Numbered from the stretch's first letter, positions 17,723 through 27,012 are shown. The stretch: DNA of 64,000 nucleotides from Mycobacterium sp. GA-1841 (GCF_001954135.1 NZ_MBEQ01000045.1:1-64000); one strand, 5' to 3'. Numbers and translations are program-made. The notes: generated by a model not told the origin, from the sequence alone.

Positions 17723-18964
17723 ATGCCGACCTTGAACCTCCCGCCCGGATTCGACTTCACCGATCCCGACATCTATGCCGAGCGACTCCCCGTCGAAGAA
17801 CTAGCCCAGATGCGCCGGCTCGCACCGATCTGGTGGAACGAGCAGCCGATGGGTCGGGGCGGTTTCGACGACGGCGGATTCTGGGTCGTCACCAAACACA
17901 AGGACGTCAAGGAGGTCTCGCTGCGCAGCGACGTCTTCTCCAGCCAGGAGAAGACCGCGCTCCCGCGCTACCGGGACGGCAGCGTGCAACAACACATCGA
18001 CCAGGGCAAGTTCGTGCTGCTCAACATGGATGCCCCCCACCACACGCATCTTCGCAAGATCATCTCTCGGGCCTTCACCCCGCGCGCGGTCGAACGCCTC
18101 CGCGCCGACCTCGCCGAACGGGCGCACGCGATTGTCCAGGCAGCCGCCGCCGAAGGCTCGGGCGATTTCGTCGAGCAGGTGTCGTGTGAACTGCCGCTGC
18201 AGGCGATTGCCGGTCTGATGGGCGTGCCGCAGGAGGATCGCAAGAAACTCTTCGACTGGTCCAACCAGATGGTGGGCGACCAGGATCCGGAGTTCGCCTC
18301 CAACGACGCCGTCAGCGCCTCGGTCGAATTGATCATGTACGGCATGCAGATGGCCGCCGAGCGGACCAAGAATCCGGGCGACGACCTGGTCTCCACGCTG
18401 CTGCAGGCCGACGTGGAGGGCCACAAACTCTCCGACGACGAGTTCGGCTTCTTCGTCATCCTGCTCGCGGTGGCGGGCAACGAGACCACCCGCAATTCGA
18501 TCACCCAGGGGATGATGGCGTTCGCCGACCACCCCGACCAGTGGGAGCTCTTCAAACACGAGCGTCCGGCCACCGCCGCTGACGAGATCGTGCGGTGGGC
18601 CACGCCGGTGACGTCATTTCAGCGGACCGCATTGCGCGACACCGAGTTGGCCGGCGTGCCGATCAAGAAGGGGCAACGGGTGGTGATGTTCTATCGCTCG
18701 GCGAACTTCGACGAAGAGGTGTTCGCCGACCCGTTCCGCTTCGACGTGTTGCGTGATCCGAACCCGCACGTGGGTTTTGGCGGCACCGGCGCCCACTACT
18801 GCATCGGGGCGAACCTGGCCAGGATGACGATCGACCTGATCTTCAACGCCATCGCCGACGGGATGCCCGACCTGGCGGCACTGGCGGCGCCGGAACGGCT
18901 GCGGTCGGGCTGGCTCAACGGCATCAAACACTGGCAGGTCGACTACCGCGGCGGGGTCGGATAG
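17723..18964 (+). CDS. cyp125: Cytochrome P450, CYP125 family (steroid C26 monooxygenase)
   Basis: A 413-residue P450 very similar along its whole length to CYP125A1 (Rv3545c): NLPPGFDFTDP at the N-terminus, LNMDAPHHT, the I-helix AGNETT (251-256), the ExxR pair E288/R291, the heme loop GFGGTGAHYCIG with ligand C360, and the ending GIKHWQVDY. CYP125 oxidises the cholesterol/cholestenone side chain at C26(27), the first step of side-chain breakdown. It lacks the roughly 15-residue N-terminal extension of CYP125A1. M. smegmatis is known to carry two CYP125 enzymes, so this may be a second copy. It is soluble and needs a ferredoxin. The last 22 bases overlap the convergent small membrane gene. 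Confidence 0.93.
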   Translation: MPTLNLPPGFDFTDPDIYAERLPVEELAQMRRLAPIWWNEQPMGRGGFDDGGFWVVTKHKDVKEVSLRSDVFSSQEKTALPRYRDGSVQQHIDQGKFVLLNMDAPHHTHLRKIISRAFTPRAVERLRADLAERAHAIVQAAAAEGSGDFVEQVSCELPLQAIAGLMGVPQEDRKKLFDWSNQMVGDQDPEFASNDAVSASVELIMYGMQMAAERTKNPGDDLVSTLLQADVEGHKLSDDEFGFFVILLAVAGNETTRNSITQGMMAFADHPDQWELFKHERPATAADEIVRWATPVTSFQRTALRDTELAGVPIKKGQRVVMFYRSANFDEEVFADPFRFDVLRDPNPHVGFGGTGAHYCIGANLARMTIDLIFNAIADGMPDLAALAAPERLRSGWLNGIKHWQVDYRGGVG

Positions 18965-19248
18965 TCGATGATCGAACGCCAATAATCCTCCGGGATCTCG
19001 GTGTTCGAGCGCAGCACGATCGCCAGGCCCGTGGCCATGGCGATGCCGAGCACACCCAACCACAGACCGGCGGCCGCGATCGCGATCCAGAGCGCGGTTG
19101 TCAGCGCCGGCCACGGCGACACCACCGCGAGCACCGGCGCAAAGAAGAAGCCGGCCCCCACGTAAGCCGCCGAACCGGAGCGGTCGGCGGCCAGCACGAA
19201 GTGCAGCCAACCCGGTATCCGTTGGGACGACTCAGATCTGCCTCGCAT
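18943..19248 (-). CDS. Small membrane protein, two transmembrane segments
   Basis: A 101-residue protein with two or three hydrophobic segments (about residues 25-45 and 47-80) and a short polar C-terminus. No family is recognised. ATG 19248 has a strong GAGGAGGAAGAG ribosome binding site directly upstream, which decides it over the longer frame to 19308. It overlaps the CYP125 3' end by 22 bases and diverges from the XRE regulator, so the regulator may control it. Confidence 0.7.
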   Translation of the reverse strand: MRGRSESSQRIPGWLHFVLAADRSGSAAYVGAGFFFAPVLAVVSPWPALTTALWIAIAAAGLWLGVLGIAMATGLAIVLRSNTEIPEDYWRSIIDYPTPPR

Positions 19249-19293
19249 CTCTTCCTCCTCGGGTCGCCGGACTCCTCTACGGTGACCCCGACG

Positions 19294-19314
19294 GGGTAAC
19301 CGCGGCAATTACCC
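19294..19314. promoter_or_regulatory. Inverted repeat in divergent promoter region of XRE regulator
   Basis: GGGTAA and TTACCC form a perfect 6-bp inverted repeat with a 9-base spacer, between the divergent small membrane gene and the XRE gene. It is a reasonable operator for autoregulation, but no known consensus is matched. Confidence 0.35.
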
Positions 19315-19355
19315 GTCAGGTAGTGGTGAAGACGTGCGCCGTGGGCGAGACTCGG

Positions 19356-20147
19356 GTGGTGACGAGCACCGAGACGCGCAGCCCGATCGGCTCACTGATG
19401 CGCGACTGGCGGCTGCGCCGTCGAATCAGTCAGCTGGACCTGGCCATCGAGGCCGACGTTTCGGCACGGCACCTCAGCTTCATCGAAACCGGGCGGTCGG
19501 TGCCGAGCCGGCCGATGGTCCTGCGTCTCGCCGAGGCTCTCGGCGTTCCGCTGCGAGATCAGAACCAGCTGCTGCTGGCAGCCGGGCTGGCGCCGGTCTA
19601 CGCGGAGCGCACGCTGGACGACCCCGAGATGAGCGCGGTGCGCGACGGTGTCACACAGGTTTTGGACGCCTATGATCCGTTTCCGTGCGTGGTGATCGAC
19701 CGCGGCTGGAATCTGTTGCAGGCCAATGCTGGTACTGCCCTCATGCTGGGCGGCGTCGCGCCTCATCTACTGTCTCGGCCCAATGCATTGCGCATCACCC
19801 TGCACCCGGAGGGGATGGCCCCGCGGATCCGGAACCTGGCCGAGTGGCGTCATCACTTGATCAGCCGGCTCCGACGGGAGGTCACGGTGAGCGGCTCGAT
19901 CGAACTGGCCGGCCTGCTCGCCGAGGTCGAGGCATACCCGGGCGGCATGGAACCGGTCCGCGATCTCGGTGGGGTGGCCGTCCCGCTCGAACTGGCCGGC
20001 CCGGATGACACCGTTCTGACCTTCCTGAGCACGGTCACCACCTTCGGCACCGCCCTGGACCTGACGGCCGCCGAACTGAGCATCGAGGCGTTCCTGCCGG
20101 GCGATGACGTCACCGCCGCCGCGGTACGCGCTGGTCTTACCACTTGA
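19356..20147 (+). CDS. XRE-family transcriptional regulator with MmyB-like ligand domain
   Basis: About 263 residues: an N-terminal helix-turn-helix of the XRE/HTH_31 type (about 14-75, [20 protein letters not shown] then [14 protein letters not shown]) and a C-terminal MmyB-like domain (about 90-260) that in related proteins binds fatty-acid-like ligands. Two adjacent GTG codons (19356, 19359) or the ATG at 19398 are possible starts; GTG keeps the polar tail common before the helix-turn-helix. The longer frame to 19098 overlaps the divergent gene and is rejected. The FadR-type operator of the next gene lies inside its last codons, so the two regulators may be linked. Confidence 0.82.
   Translation: MVTSTETRSPIGSLMRDWRLRRRISQLDLAIEADVSARHLSFIETGRSVPSRPMVLRLAEALGVPLRDQNQLLLAAGLAPVYAERTLDDPEMSAVRDGVTQVLDAYDPFPCVVIDRGWNLLQANAGTALMLGGVAPHLLSRPNALRITLHPEGMAPRIRNLAEWRHHLISRLRREVTVSGSIELAGLLAEVEAYPGGMEPVRDLGGVAVPLELAGPDDTVLTFLSTVTTFGTALDLTAAELSIEAFLPGDDVTAAAVRAGLTT
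20132..20142 (+). promoter_or_regulatory. FadR/GntR-type operator before the GntR gene
   Basis: TGGTCTTACCA fits the palindromic FadR-subfamily consensus TNGTNNNACNA at all fixed positions and ends 36 bases before the GntR ATG. A second copy of the right half (TCTTACCA, 20150-20157) follows. This suggests autoregulation of the downstream operon. Confidence 0.5.
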
Positions 20148-20178
20148 CCTCTTACCAGTGCCTTGGCAGCATGGCCGT

Positions 20179-20901
20179 ATGGCGCTGCAACCGGTAAACC
20201 GGCGGTCCGTCCCCGAGGACGTCTTCGAACAAATCGTCACCGAGGTGCTCAGCGGACAGATGCAGCCGGGCGAGCCGCTGCCCAGCGAACGTCGACTGGC
20301 CGAGGTGCTGGGAGTCTCCCGGCCCGCGGTCCGAGAGGCCATCAAACGCCTGACGGAAGCCGGATTGGTCGAGGTGCGGCAAGGTGACTCCACCACCGTG
20401 CGCGACTTCCGCAGGCACGCCGGGCTGGATCTGCTGCCCCGGCTGTTGTTGCGTGCCGGTGAGCTCGATGTCAGCGTGGTGCGCAGCATCCTGGAAACCC
20501 GACTGCACAACGGACCCAAGGTCGCCGAGTTGGCCGCCCGTCGCGCCGGCCCCGAGCTGGTCACCGCGCTCGGCGCGACCGTCGACATACTGGCGGCCGA
20601 ACCCGACGCCGTCGAACAGCAACGCCATGCGCTGGCATTCTGGGACCAGGTCGTCGATGGCGCGGATTCGATCGCATTCCGCTTGATGTACAACACCCTT
20701 CGCCAAACCTACGAGCCGGCGCTGCCCGCGTTGGCCACCATGATGGCCGCCGAGGTCGGCCACCCCGAGGCCTACCGGCGGATCGTCGAGGCCATCGCGG
20801 CGGCCGACCCGGCGGCGGCTCGCGATGCCGCTTCAGCCCTCTTACAGCCGGCCACCGAAGCGCTCATGGCCGCCCTTGACGCGATGGAGGAGAACCGGTG
20901 A
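20179..20901 (+). CDS. GntR-family regulator, FadR subfamily
   Basis: A 240-residue GntR regulator with a winged helix (about 10-75: [20 protein letters not shown]) and an all-helical C-terminal FadR/FCD-type ligand domain (about 90-225). FadR-type members usually sense acyl-CoA or small carboxylates. ATG 20179 is selected because the 25 upstream codons overlap the preceding gene and operator. It ends with GTGA overlap into the sterol desaturase-like gene, so the two are co-transcribed, and the enzyme's substrate is a plausible clue to the ligand. Confidence 0.88.
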   Translation: MALQPVNRRSVPEDVFEQIVTEVLSGQMQPGEPLPSERRLAEVLGVSRPAVREAIKRLTEAGLVEVRQGDSTTVRDFRRHAGLDLLPRLLLRAGELDVSVVRSILETRLHNGPKVAELAARRAGPELVTALGATVDILAAEPDAVEQQRHALAFWDQVVDGADSIAFRLMYNTLRQTYEPALPALATMMAAEVGHPEAYRRIVEAIAAADPAAARDAASALLQPATEALMAALDAMEENR

Positions 20902-21554
20902 CGCGCAACGTTTTCACCCTCGGTGACGCAGCCCGGGAGTTCATCAGGCACCCCTCCCCCTGGATGATCGGCACCGCACTGGTCGTCAGCGCCGCGGCGC
21001 GCTGCGCGGTCGGCGAATGGCAGCTCTCCGACGCGCTGGTGCCGGTGGTGATGCTGGCACTGTTCCCGTTCTTCGAGTGGACGGTCCATGTAGCCGTACT
21101 ACATTGGCGGCCACGCAAATTCGCCGGGGTGACCATTGATCCCATGCTGGCCCGCGACCATCGCCGCCACCACGTCGACCCCCGCGACATCGGCCTGGTC
21201 TTCATTCCGTGGCAGGCGTTGCTGTGGATCCTGCCCGTCGCGACAGCGGTTGCCTTCCTGGCGTTCCCGCGGCCCGGTCTCGGGCTGACCTTTCTGTCGT
21301 TCCTGACCGTGCTCGGCGTGTGTTACGAATGGTGCCACTATCTGATCCACACTGACTACAAGCCGAAAACCGCCTTATACCGTGCAGTTTGGCGCAACCA
21401 TCGGCAGCACCATTTCAAGAACGAGCACTACTGGTTCACGGTGACCACGGCCGGAACTGCCGATCGGGCGCTTCGGACGCATCCTGATCCGGCGACGGTA
21501 CCGACGTCACCGACAGCCAGGAACCTCCACTCGGCTATGCCTGCACGACGATAG
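20898..21554 (+). CDS. Fatty acid hydroxylase / sterol desaturase superfamily membrane protein
   Basis: A 218-residue membrane enzyme with about four hydrophobic segments and the histidine clusters of the di-iron superfamily: HVAVLHW (near 64), DHRRHH (near 88), CHYLIH (near 147) and [11 protein letters not shown] (near 170). Members hydroxylate or desaturate fatty acids, sterols or carotenoids using oxygen. The GTG start at 20898 overlaps the regulator stop as GTGA, giving tight coupling. The last 20 bases overlap the convergent ldtA gene, and the final 35 residues are polar and probably disordered. The substrate is unknown. Confidence 0.87.
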   Translation: MTRNVFTLGDAAREFIRHPSPWMIGTALVVSAAARCAVGEWQLSDALVPVVMLALFPFFEWTVHVAVLHWRPRKFAGVTIDPMLARDHRRHHVDPRDIGLVFIPWQALLWILPVATAVAFLAFPRPGLGLTFLSFLTVLGVCYEWCHYLIHTDYKPKTALYRAVWRNHRQHHFKNEHYWFTVTTAGTADRALRTHPDPATVPTSPTARNLHSAMPARR

Positions 21555-22314
21555 GGTCGCCCACGTGCACGTTGTTGAAGTACCAGTCGGCGTTGTCCGG
21601 GCTCAGGTTGATACACCCGTGGCTGACGTTGGCATAGCCCTGTGAGCCGACCGACCAGGGCGCACCGTGTACATAGACACCACCCCACGTCACCCGGACG
21701 GCGTCGTAAACGGTGAGCTTGTAGCCCTCGGGATCGCTCAGCGGAATACCGATCGTGCGCGAATCCATCACCACGACAGGTTCTTTGGACAATGCGGTGA
21801 AGGACCCGATCGGGGTCGGATGCTTCGGCTTGCCCATCGAGGCCGGCATCGTCCGGACCACCTCGCCATCGATGCTCACCGTGAACGTGTGCGCGTCGAT
21901 GTCTGCCACGCCGAGCACCCGCGACCCGGTCTCGAAGCTGGTCTTGGCGCCACCCGCGGACACCGAGATCGTCGAGTGCGCGGGCCAGTACTGGTCGGGC
22001 TGCCACTGCATCACATCGTCACTGAGCCAGGTGAAGGTACCCGTCGGAGTCTCGGTCGAACTGATCCGCAGGGTGCTCTGCGCCGCGGCGCGGTCGGTGA
22101 CCGGGGCATCGAAAGTGACCGTCAGCGGCATTGCGACCCCAACCACCGCCCCCGGGGCCGGCTCGATCGTGGCGCCGGGCTCGGGCGTGCTCACCGCGGC
22201 TGCCGCGACATTGACGGTGCTCGCCGCAGCGAGGGTGGCGACACCAATCGCCGCAAACACTTTCAGTACCGACGCTCGAACGGTTCCGAATGACGACGAT
22301 GGGACGCTGTGCAT
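21535..22314 (-). CDS. ldtA: L,D-transpeptidase, LdtA (LdtMt1) type
   Basis: A 259-residue exported enzyme making 3->3 peptide cross-links in peptidoglycan. It has a signal peptide or anchor (about 13-40), one bacterial Ig-like domain (about 45-130), and a YkuD catalytic domain with H216, H232 and C234 in SHGCINLSPDNADWYF. It aligns well with LdtMt1 (Rv0116c), which has the same single-Ig layout and length. L,D-transpeptidases resist most penicillins but are hit by carbapenems. ATG 22314 is used; the open frame runs on to 22413, but that would add a polar stretch before the signal. Confidence 0.92.
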   Translation of the reverse strand: MHSVPSSSFGTVRASVLKVFAAIGVATLAAASTVNVAAAAVSTPEPGATIEPAPGAVVGVAMPLTVTFDAPVTDRAAAQSTLRISSTETPTGTFTWLSDDVMQWQPDQYWPAHSTISVSAGGAKTSFETGSRVLGVADIDAHTFTVSIDGEVVRTMPASMGKPKHPTPIGSFTALSKEPVVVMDSRTIGIPLSDPEGYKLTVYDAVRVTWGGVYVHGAPWSVGSQGYANVSHGCINLSPDNADWYFNNVHVGDPIVVQA

Positions 22315-22483
22315 TACACCAGTGTAGGTGCTCTCCGGGACTGCCCCCTGGAGGCGCAGTTTGGCAGCACGGGCGCGGTGTTCGCCGTGGCGCGGTGAGT
22401 TGCCCATGGTCAATTCATCGACATATCAGGTCAGAACGTTTCACCACCCGCGTCAACAGTCGCATCGAGCGGCCGGGAAACGG

Positions 22484-23836
22484 TCAGGGAGCAGCCGGAG
22501 GGGGTTCCTCGGGCTGGGGCGCCGCGGGCAATGTCTCCGGCGCGGGAGGCGGTGTCTCCGGCGCCGGAGGCATCGCTTCGGGTGCGGGAGGGACGTTTTC
22601 GGGCACCGGCTCCGGCAACGGCGTCGGAGCGACCTCGGGTGCGGGCGGCGCCTGGTCCATCGGCGTCTGATCCGGTGCAGCAGGCGCCGGTACCGGCTCA
22701 GGTTCCGGGGGCGGTTCAGCGATGGTTTCGGGTGACGACGACGGCGACTCGGGAGACACCGGGTCCGGGCTCGGGACCATGGGCTCCAACGGGGCGGTCG
22801 ACAATCCGGCGTCCTCCGGCGGCGCGGTACCGGCCTGGTCCAGTACGTATTCGGGTTCCACTGCCGTCTGCTCCACCGACTCGGGCATCGGCGGTGGATC
22901 GGGCGCCGGCGGCGGAGGAGCCGGGATGACGACGGGGGGCGTGGGGGGCACCGAGACCGAGTCGCCCGAGGTGCTCACAACCGGGCGCGTGGTCCGCTGC
23001 GGCGTCGGCTCGGCGCCCGGCACCAGCTGTTGGCCGATCGCCACGGACAGCGACACCGCGAATGCGACCACGCCACCGACCAGGATCGCCAGCGGGGTCA
23101 AGTGCGTGGCAGCCCAGCGCCGGCCGATCCCGATCGCACCGTCTTCACCGAACACCGCACGTCGCTGCGCCGAGGCCAATGCCGCTCCGCGTGCCAACGG
23201 CAAGCCGGGTTCAGCCGGCGTGAACACCGGGACGTCAAGCGCGCGTTCCACTTTCGGTAGAACGGAATCAAGGTCTACTGCGGACCCGACGACGACCAAC
23301 GCGTCCGGACGGCGCTCGGCCTCGTCGAACATGACCGACAACCACTCCGTCAGGCCGGCCACCGTCTCGATGCCGCGACTGACCGTGGTCTGTACCTGAT
23401 CATCGTCGGTCACCGTCATCGCCTGCACGACATCGGGTTCCAGCACACATACGCCTGTCGTGTCGAATCCGACGATTCCGGCCACCCGCCGCGCCAGCGC
23501 GTCGGTGGCCTGGGGTAACCGAACCGGAACCACTTCTGCGATCTCGGCCTCGGCCAATTTCGACAACAGCATCGCCGCTTCGGCGCCCGACCCCGAACTC
23601 CACGTGACACCGACGGCAGCCAACCGCTTACCACGCTCTGCCGCAACCCTTTCGGCCCGCCGAGCCGCGACCACAACCTGGTCGCAGATCTCGGCGGTTC
23701 CCGACGACGAATAGCCACGAATATCAAAGGCGTGGTGGTCGACGGTCGCTCCGTCGGCCTCGCAGCCCTCCACCAGGACCAGGCCGACGGTGGACGGTGT
23801 CATCGAAACACCGAGCACCACCGCGTCCACATGCAC
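22484..23836 (-). CDS. DUF7159-like anchored protein with actin/Hsp70-like N-domain and Pro-rich tail
   Basis: A 450-residue protein in three parts: a cytoplasmic domain of about 240 residues beginning VDAVVLGVSMTPSTVGLVLVEG, which resembles an actin/Hsp70-like ATPase fold; one membrane segment (about 250-272); and a Pro/Glu/Ala-rich C-terminal tail (about 280-450) expected outside. The Pro tail is repetitive (PPAPET units). This is the layout of mycobacterial DUF7159 proteins, whose role is unknown; coupling cytoplasmic state to the wall is one guess. 169 bases separate it from the downstream ldtA gene on the same strand. Confidence 0.8.
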   Translation of the reverse strand: MHVDAVVLGVSMTPSTVGLVLVEGCEADGATVDHHAFDIRGYSSSGTAEICDQVVVAARRAERVAAERGKRLAAVGVTWSSGSGAEAAMLLSKLAEAEIAEVVPVRLPQATDALARRVAGIVGFDTTGVCVLEPDVVQAMTVTDDDQVQTTVSRGIETVAGLTEWLSVMFDEAERRPDALVVVGSAVDLDSVLPKVERALDVPVFTPAEPGLPLARGAALASAQRRAVFGEDGAIGIGRRWAATHLTPLAILVGGVVAFAVSLSVAIGQQLVPGAEPTPQRTTRPVVSTSGDSVSVPPTPPVVIPAPPPPAPDPPPMPESVEQTAVEPEYVLDQAGTAPPEDAGLSTAPLEPMVPSPDPVSPESPSSSPETIAEPPPEPEPVPAPAAPDQTPMDQAPPAPEVAPTPLPEPVPENVPPAPEAMPPAPETPPPAPETLPAAPQPEEPPPAAP

Positions 23837-24000
23837 CCCCTCGGAACCGTGGCCGTCGTCAGAACATTTCCAGTGACATTACCGGGTGGCAACAGCGCCT
23901 CTGACCGCTGTGTCGTCGGCGCCTGGACGCCGGCCACAACGAAATGTGCTGTGCCGCAAAACAGCCAGTACACGAACAGATACCGGTTTGCCCCGATGCG

Positions 24001-24969
24001 TCAGCCTTGACGATGACGCAGATCGTGGCCGAGAATCTCGGTCAGCAACGGCGGCTCGATGTTGCCTCCCGAGATGAGGACGACAGCGGGTCCCGCCGGA
24101 GCTGCGGCTTTGCGATAGCCGGCCAATGCCACCGCGCCGCTGGGTTCGGCAACCAGGTGTGCCTGGTTTGCCAGTTCGGCCACCGCGTAACGGATCTCGC
24201 TTTCGGTCACCGTGATGACATCGTCGACCACCCGCTGCAGGTGGGCGAACGTCAACGCCGACGGGGTGGCGCGCAATCCGTCGGCGATCGTTCGATTCCG
24301 TTGCGCCGCAGTCCAGTTCACCTGATGGCCGGCAGCCAGGGCTTCGGCGGTGTCAGCCGCGAGCTCTGGCTCGACACCCAACACCTTGGCCTCCGGACAC
24401 AGCGCACGAATGGCGGTACCGACCCCCGAGGCCAGGCCGCCACCGCTGATCGGGACGAACACGGCGGCGACGGCGGGCAGATCCGCGGCGATCTCCAGAC
24501 CGATCGTGCCCTGACCGGCGATGATGTCGAGATGGTCGAATGGCGGCACGAGGACACCGCCGGTGCGCTCGACCAGTTCGGCCGCCACCGCCTCCCGCTC
24601 GCCAGACTGGCACAACACGACGTTCGCCCGGTGGTCGCGGGTGGCCCGCACCTTGACCGACGGTGTCTCCACGGGCATCACGATGTGGGCGGGCACACCG
24701 TACGCCGCGGCCGCATAGGCCACTGCCTGGGCGTGATTACCGCTGGAGTAGGCCACCACTCCCCTTGCCCGTGCGGCGGGATCGAGCCGACCCAGCGCGT
24801 TGAACGCGCCGCGAATCTTGAATGCGCCGATCGGTTGCAGGTTCTCCGGTTTGAGCCACAGCGGCCGGACCCGATCACCCCAGCGAGCGGGTATCAGCGG
24901 GGTCCGCACGATGTCGGGGGCGATCCGGCGGGCGGCGGCGTCGATGTCGTCGAGGGTCACCAACTTCAC
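24001..24969 (-). CDS. PLP-dependent threonine/serine dehydratase
   Basis: A 322-residue fold-type II PLP enzyme with the Schiff-base lysine K51 in AFKIRGAFNAL, the SSGNHAQAVA loop, and a glycine-rich SGGGLASG phosphate loop (about 180). There is no C-terminal ACT-like regulatory domain, so it is a catabolic-type threonine/serine dehydratase or a serine racemase rather than biosynthetic IlvA. GTG 24969 is chosen since the usual N-terminus is VTLDDI; an ATG at 25035 overlapping the ccdA stop as ATGA is an alternative that would add 22 residues and full translational coupling. Confidence 0.85.
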   Translation of the reverse strand: MKLVTLDDIDAAARRIAPDIVRTPLIPARWGDRVRPLWLKPENLQPIGAFKIRGAFNALGRLDPAARARGVVAYSSGNHAQAVAYAAAAYGVPAHIVMPVETPSVKVRATRDHRANVVLCQSGEREAVAAELVERTGGVLVPPFDHLDIIAGQGTIGLEIAADLPAVAAVFVPISGGGLASGVGTAIRALCPEAKVLGVEPELAADTAEALAAGHQVNWTAAQRNRTIADGLRATPSALTFAHLQRVVDDVITVTESEIRYAVAELANQAHLVAEPSGAVALAGYRKAAAPAGPAVVLISGGNIEPPLLTEILGHDLRHRQG

Positions 24970-25031
24970 GCCCCCAGTCTCACCGGTCGCCGGAACCGGC
25001 GAAACTCGAGACTGCGGCACGTCTCCGACTT

Positions 25032-25928
25032 TCATCGAGGAACATCTCGCCGGTGAGCTTTGCTCAGCCCGACCGTCAGCCGACCCACCACGGCAACCAC
25101 GACCAGCGCCAGCAGTGCCGACAACCATGGCCATGCTCCGTGGCGGTGCACCCAGCCCGCGAGCGCACCCTGCAGACGCCCCGCTGCGGCAATCACCGGA
25201 TCGTCGGGATCACCTGCGGCAGTGAACAACTCGATCTCGTACCAGCCGTAGTAGGCGACATAGACCCCGACGACGATCAGGAGCGCGCCACTGAGCCGGC
25301 CGACGTAGGGCACGATGCGCCGCAACCGGTCGACGACCACGGTACCGGCCATCGCGGCGCTGACCGCCAACACGCCGACCACAAGCGCGAAACCCGCGGC
25401 GTACGCGGCGAACAACGCAACCTCATGCCACGCGGCATTCGATTCCAGCGAGGCGCCGGTGACCGCCAGGAACGGGCCCACGGTGCACGACAGCGACGCC
25501 AGCGCGTATCCCACGCCGTAGCCGGCCATCGAACCCAGTCCGGCAGACGGCGCCGAACCGGCGCGATGTGTCACCACTCCAGGTAGCGACAATCCGAGTC
25601 GGCGGCCGGCCAACAGCCAGCCGCCGAGCAGGACCAGCACGCCACCGATGAGAAAGGTGACGTAGGGCAGATAGCGTTGGACGGTGCCGGCGGCAGCGAC
25701 CGTCAGCAGTCCGAACACGCCGAACACGGCGACGAAACCCGCCGTCATGACCGCCGTGGCCACCAGCGCGCGACCGACGGCGCTCAATGGGCCGCGTGAG
25801 GACGGGCCGAGTGATGATGGGCCACGCACCACCAAGACGAGATATCCGGGTAGTAATGCGAAGCCGCAGGGGTTGAGCGCCGCCACCAGGCCGGCGGCGA
25901 ACGCCAACCCCACCAGGTTGTCCGCCAT
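25032..25928 (-). CDS. ccdA: CcdA/DsbD-type membrane thiol-electron transporter
   Basis: A 298-residue membrane protein with six or more transmembrane segments. The two redox cysteines of the family are present: C21 in NPCGFALLPGY (first segment) and C148 in SLSCTVGP (fourth). Such proteins pass electrons from cytoplasmic thioredoxin to extracytoplasmic thiol proteins. The gene order with MPT53 upstream matches M. tuberculosis Rv2877c-Rv2878c, so MPT53 is the expected partner. It starts 9 bases after the MPT53 stop. The C-terminal segment beyond residue 215 is longer than in minimal CcdA. Confidence 0.9.
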   Translation of the reverse strand: MADNLVGLAFAAGLVAALNPCGFALLPGYLVLVVRGPSSLGPSSRGPLSAVGRALVATAVMTAGFVAVFGVFGLLTVAAAGTVQRYLPYVTFLIGGVLVLLGGWLLAGRRLGLSLPGVVTHRAGSAPSAGLGSMAGYGVGYALASLSCTVGPFLAVTGASLESNAAWHEVALFAAYAAGFALVVGVLAVSAAMAGTVVVDRLRRIVPYVGRLSGALLIVVGVYVAYYGWYEIELFTAAGDPDDPVIAAAGRLQGALAGWVHRHGAWPWLSALLALVVVAVVGRLTVGLSKAHRRDVPR

Positions 25929-25937
25929 GCCCGGCGA

Positions 25938-26435
25938 CTAGCTCTGCAGGGCCGCGACCCGATCGGCGAGTTCTTGCTCGGGCATGGCCGAGGTCGGGTT
26001 GTTGACGAACGTCGAGGACCCGTCCGAACGGTAGAAGACATAGGCCGGCTGCCACGGGACGTGGTACCGGGCCCAGATCGATCCGTCGGCATCGTTGAGG
26101 TTTGTGAAGTTCAGGTGGTATTTGTCGATGAAGCCCTGCATCGCCCCGACGTCGGAGTGCGCCGCCACGCCGACGAAGCTGACCTGCGGGTTCGCCGCGG
26201 CAACCTGACTCACCGACGGAGCCTCGGCGTTGCAGAACGGACACCAGGGCGTCCAGAACCACAGCACTGCCGGACGGCCGGCCAGGCTCGACCCGGCGAA
26301 CGGGGCGCCTGACACGGTGGTGCCGGTGAACTGCAGGCGATCATCGGCGGCCGCGGTCGGGGCGGCGACCAGCGCCAGCAGCAGGGCGGCCACACCCAGC
26401 ACACCGGCCACGGCGGGTCCGAGTCGCATCCTCAT
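25938..26435 (-). CDS. mpt53: Secreted thioredoxin-fold disulfide protein, MPT53 (DsbE-like)
   Basis: A 165-residue exported thioredoxin-fold protein: signal peptide ending at about AAAD (residue 30), then the active site WCPFC (C65, C68) and a cis-Pro region near WQPAYVFY. It is highly similar to MPT53/Rv2878c, including LQFT.TT.SGAPF and NLNDADG.IWARY. MPT53 acts as an extracellular oxidant of unfolded proteins. GAAGGAG 8 bases before ATG 26435 decides the start over the longer frame to 26483. Forms an operon with ccdA. Confidence 0.93.
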   Translation of the reverse strand: MRMRLGPAVAGVLGVAALLLALVAAPTAAADDRLQFTGTTVSGAPFAGSSLAGRPAVLWFWTPWCPFCNAEAPSVSQVAAANPQVSFVGVAAHSDVGAMQGFIDKYHLNFTNLNDADGSIWARYHVPWQPAYVFYRSDGSSTFVNNPTSAMPEQELADRVAALQS

Positions 26436-26571
26436 GGCATCGTCTCCTTCGCTCAGGACGCAGCGCACGGACGGTGCGCTCATGAGTTGACACGACCGTG
26501 GGCGCCGCCGGGTTCACCGATGGGCAGGCGCGGCTCTTGTGCCGAGTCGCCGAGCGGTCCAGAGTGAGAAA

Positions 26572-27012
26572 ATGAGCGAGCAATGGATTCAAGGGTGCTT
26601 GGTCCAGCGGATCACGTTTCGTGAAGGCCTGGTGCTCAACCTGAACGACTACAACGAGCTGGTCATCTCGGTACCGCTGGAGCTCACGCTGCCGGCCACC
26701 GAGACCGACGATTCCGAGGTGGTCCCGATCGACCCACAGGCACTGCGTAACGAGGTGCGCCCACTGTTCGATTTTGCCGGGCAACGCTGCACGCACGCCG
26801 ACTGGGAGGACGACGGTAGCCTGCATCTGATTTTCTCCGACGGCCACCGGATCGATGTGAGTCCCGACGAGCACCGCACGTCGTGGGAGCTCTACGGCAA
26901 ATATCACGGGTATGCCGCGTGTCTGGCCCACGGACGGGTGCGCGTCGTGCGCCACGACCAAGACGACTTGGAGCCGGGCGACGCCGGCCAACCCACCCGC
27001 GGGAGCGGTTGA
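26572..27012 (+). CDS. Conserved hypothetical protein, DUF6188-like
   Basis: A 146-residue soluble protein with predominantly beta character (VQRITFREGLVLNLNDY, LHLIFSDGHRIDV) and the ending SWELYGKYHGYAACLAHGRVR. It resembles small actinobacterial proteins grouped as DUF6188; function unknown. ATG 26572 is taken because the residues before it in the open frame are Arg-rich and unlike the family. It diverges from MPT53 and converges on the secreted protein at 27028. Confidence 0.72.
   Translation: MSEQWIQGCLVQRITFREGLVLNLNDYNELVISVPLELTLPATETDDSEVVPIDPQALRNEVRPLFDFAGQRCTHADWEDDGSLHLIFSDGHRIDVSPDEHRTSWELYGKYHGYAACLAHGRVRVVRHDQDDLEPGDAGQPTRGSG

Noticed and set aside
22484..22770. Pro-rich repetitive DNA that could look like a tandem repeat array
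   Set aside because: It encodes the Pro/Ala/Glu tail of the DUF7159-like protein; the repeats are codon-level and not CRISPR or satellite.
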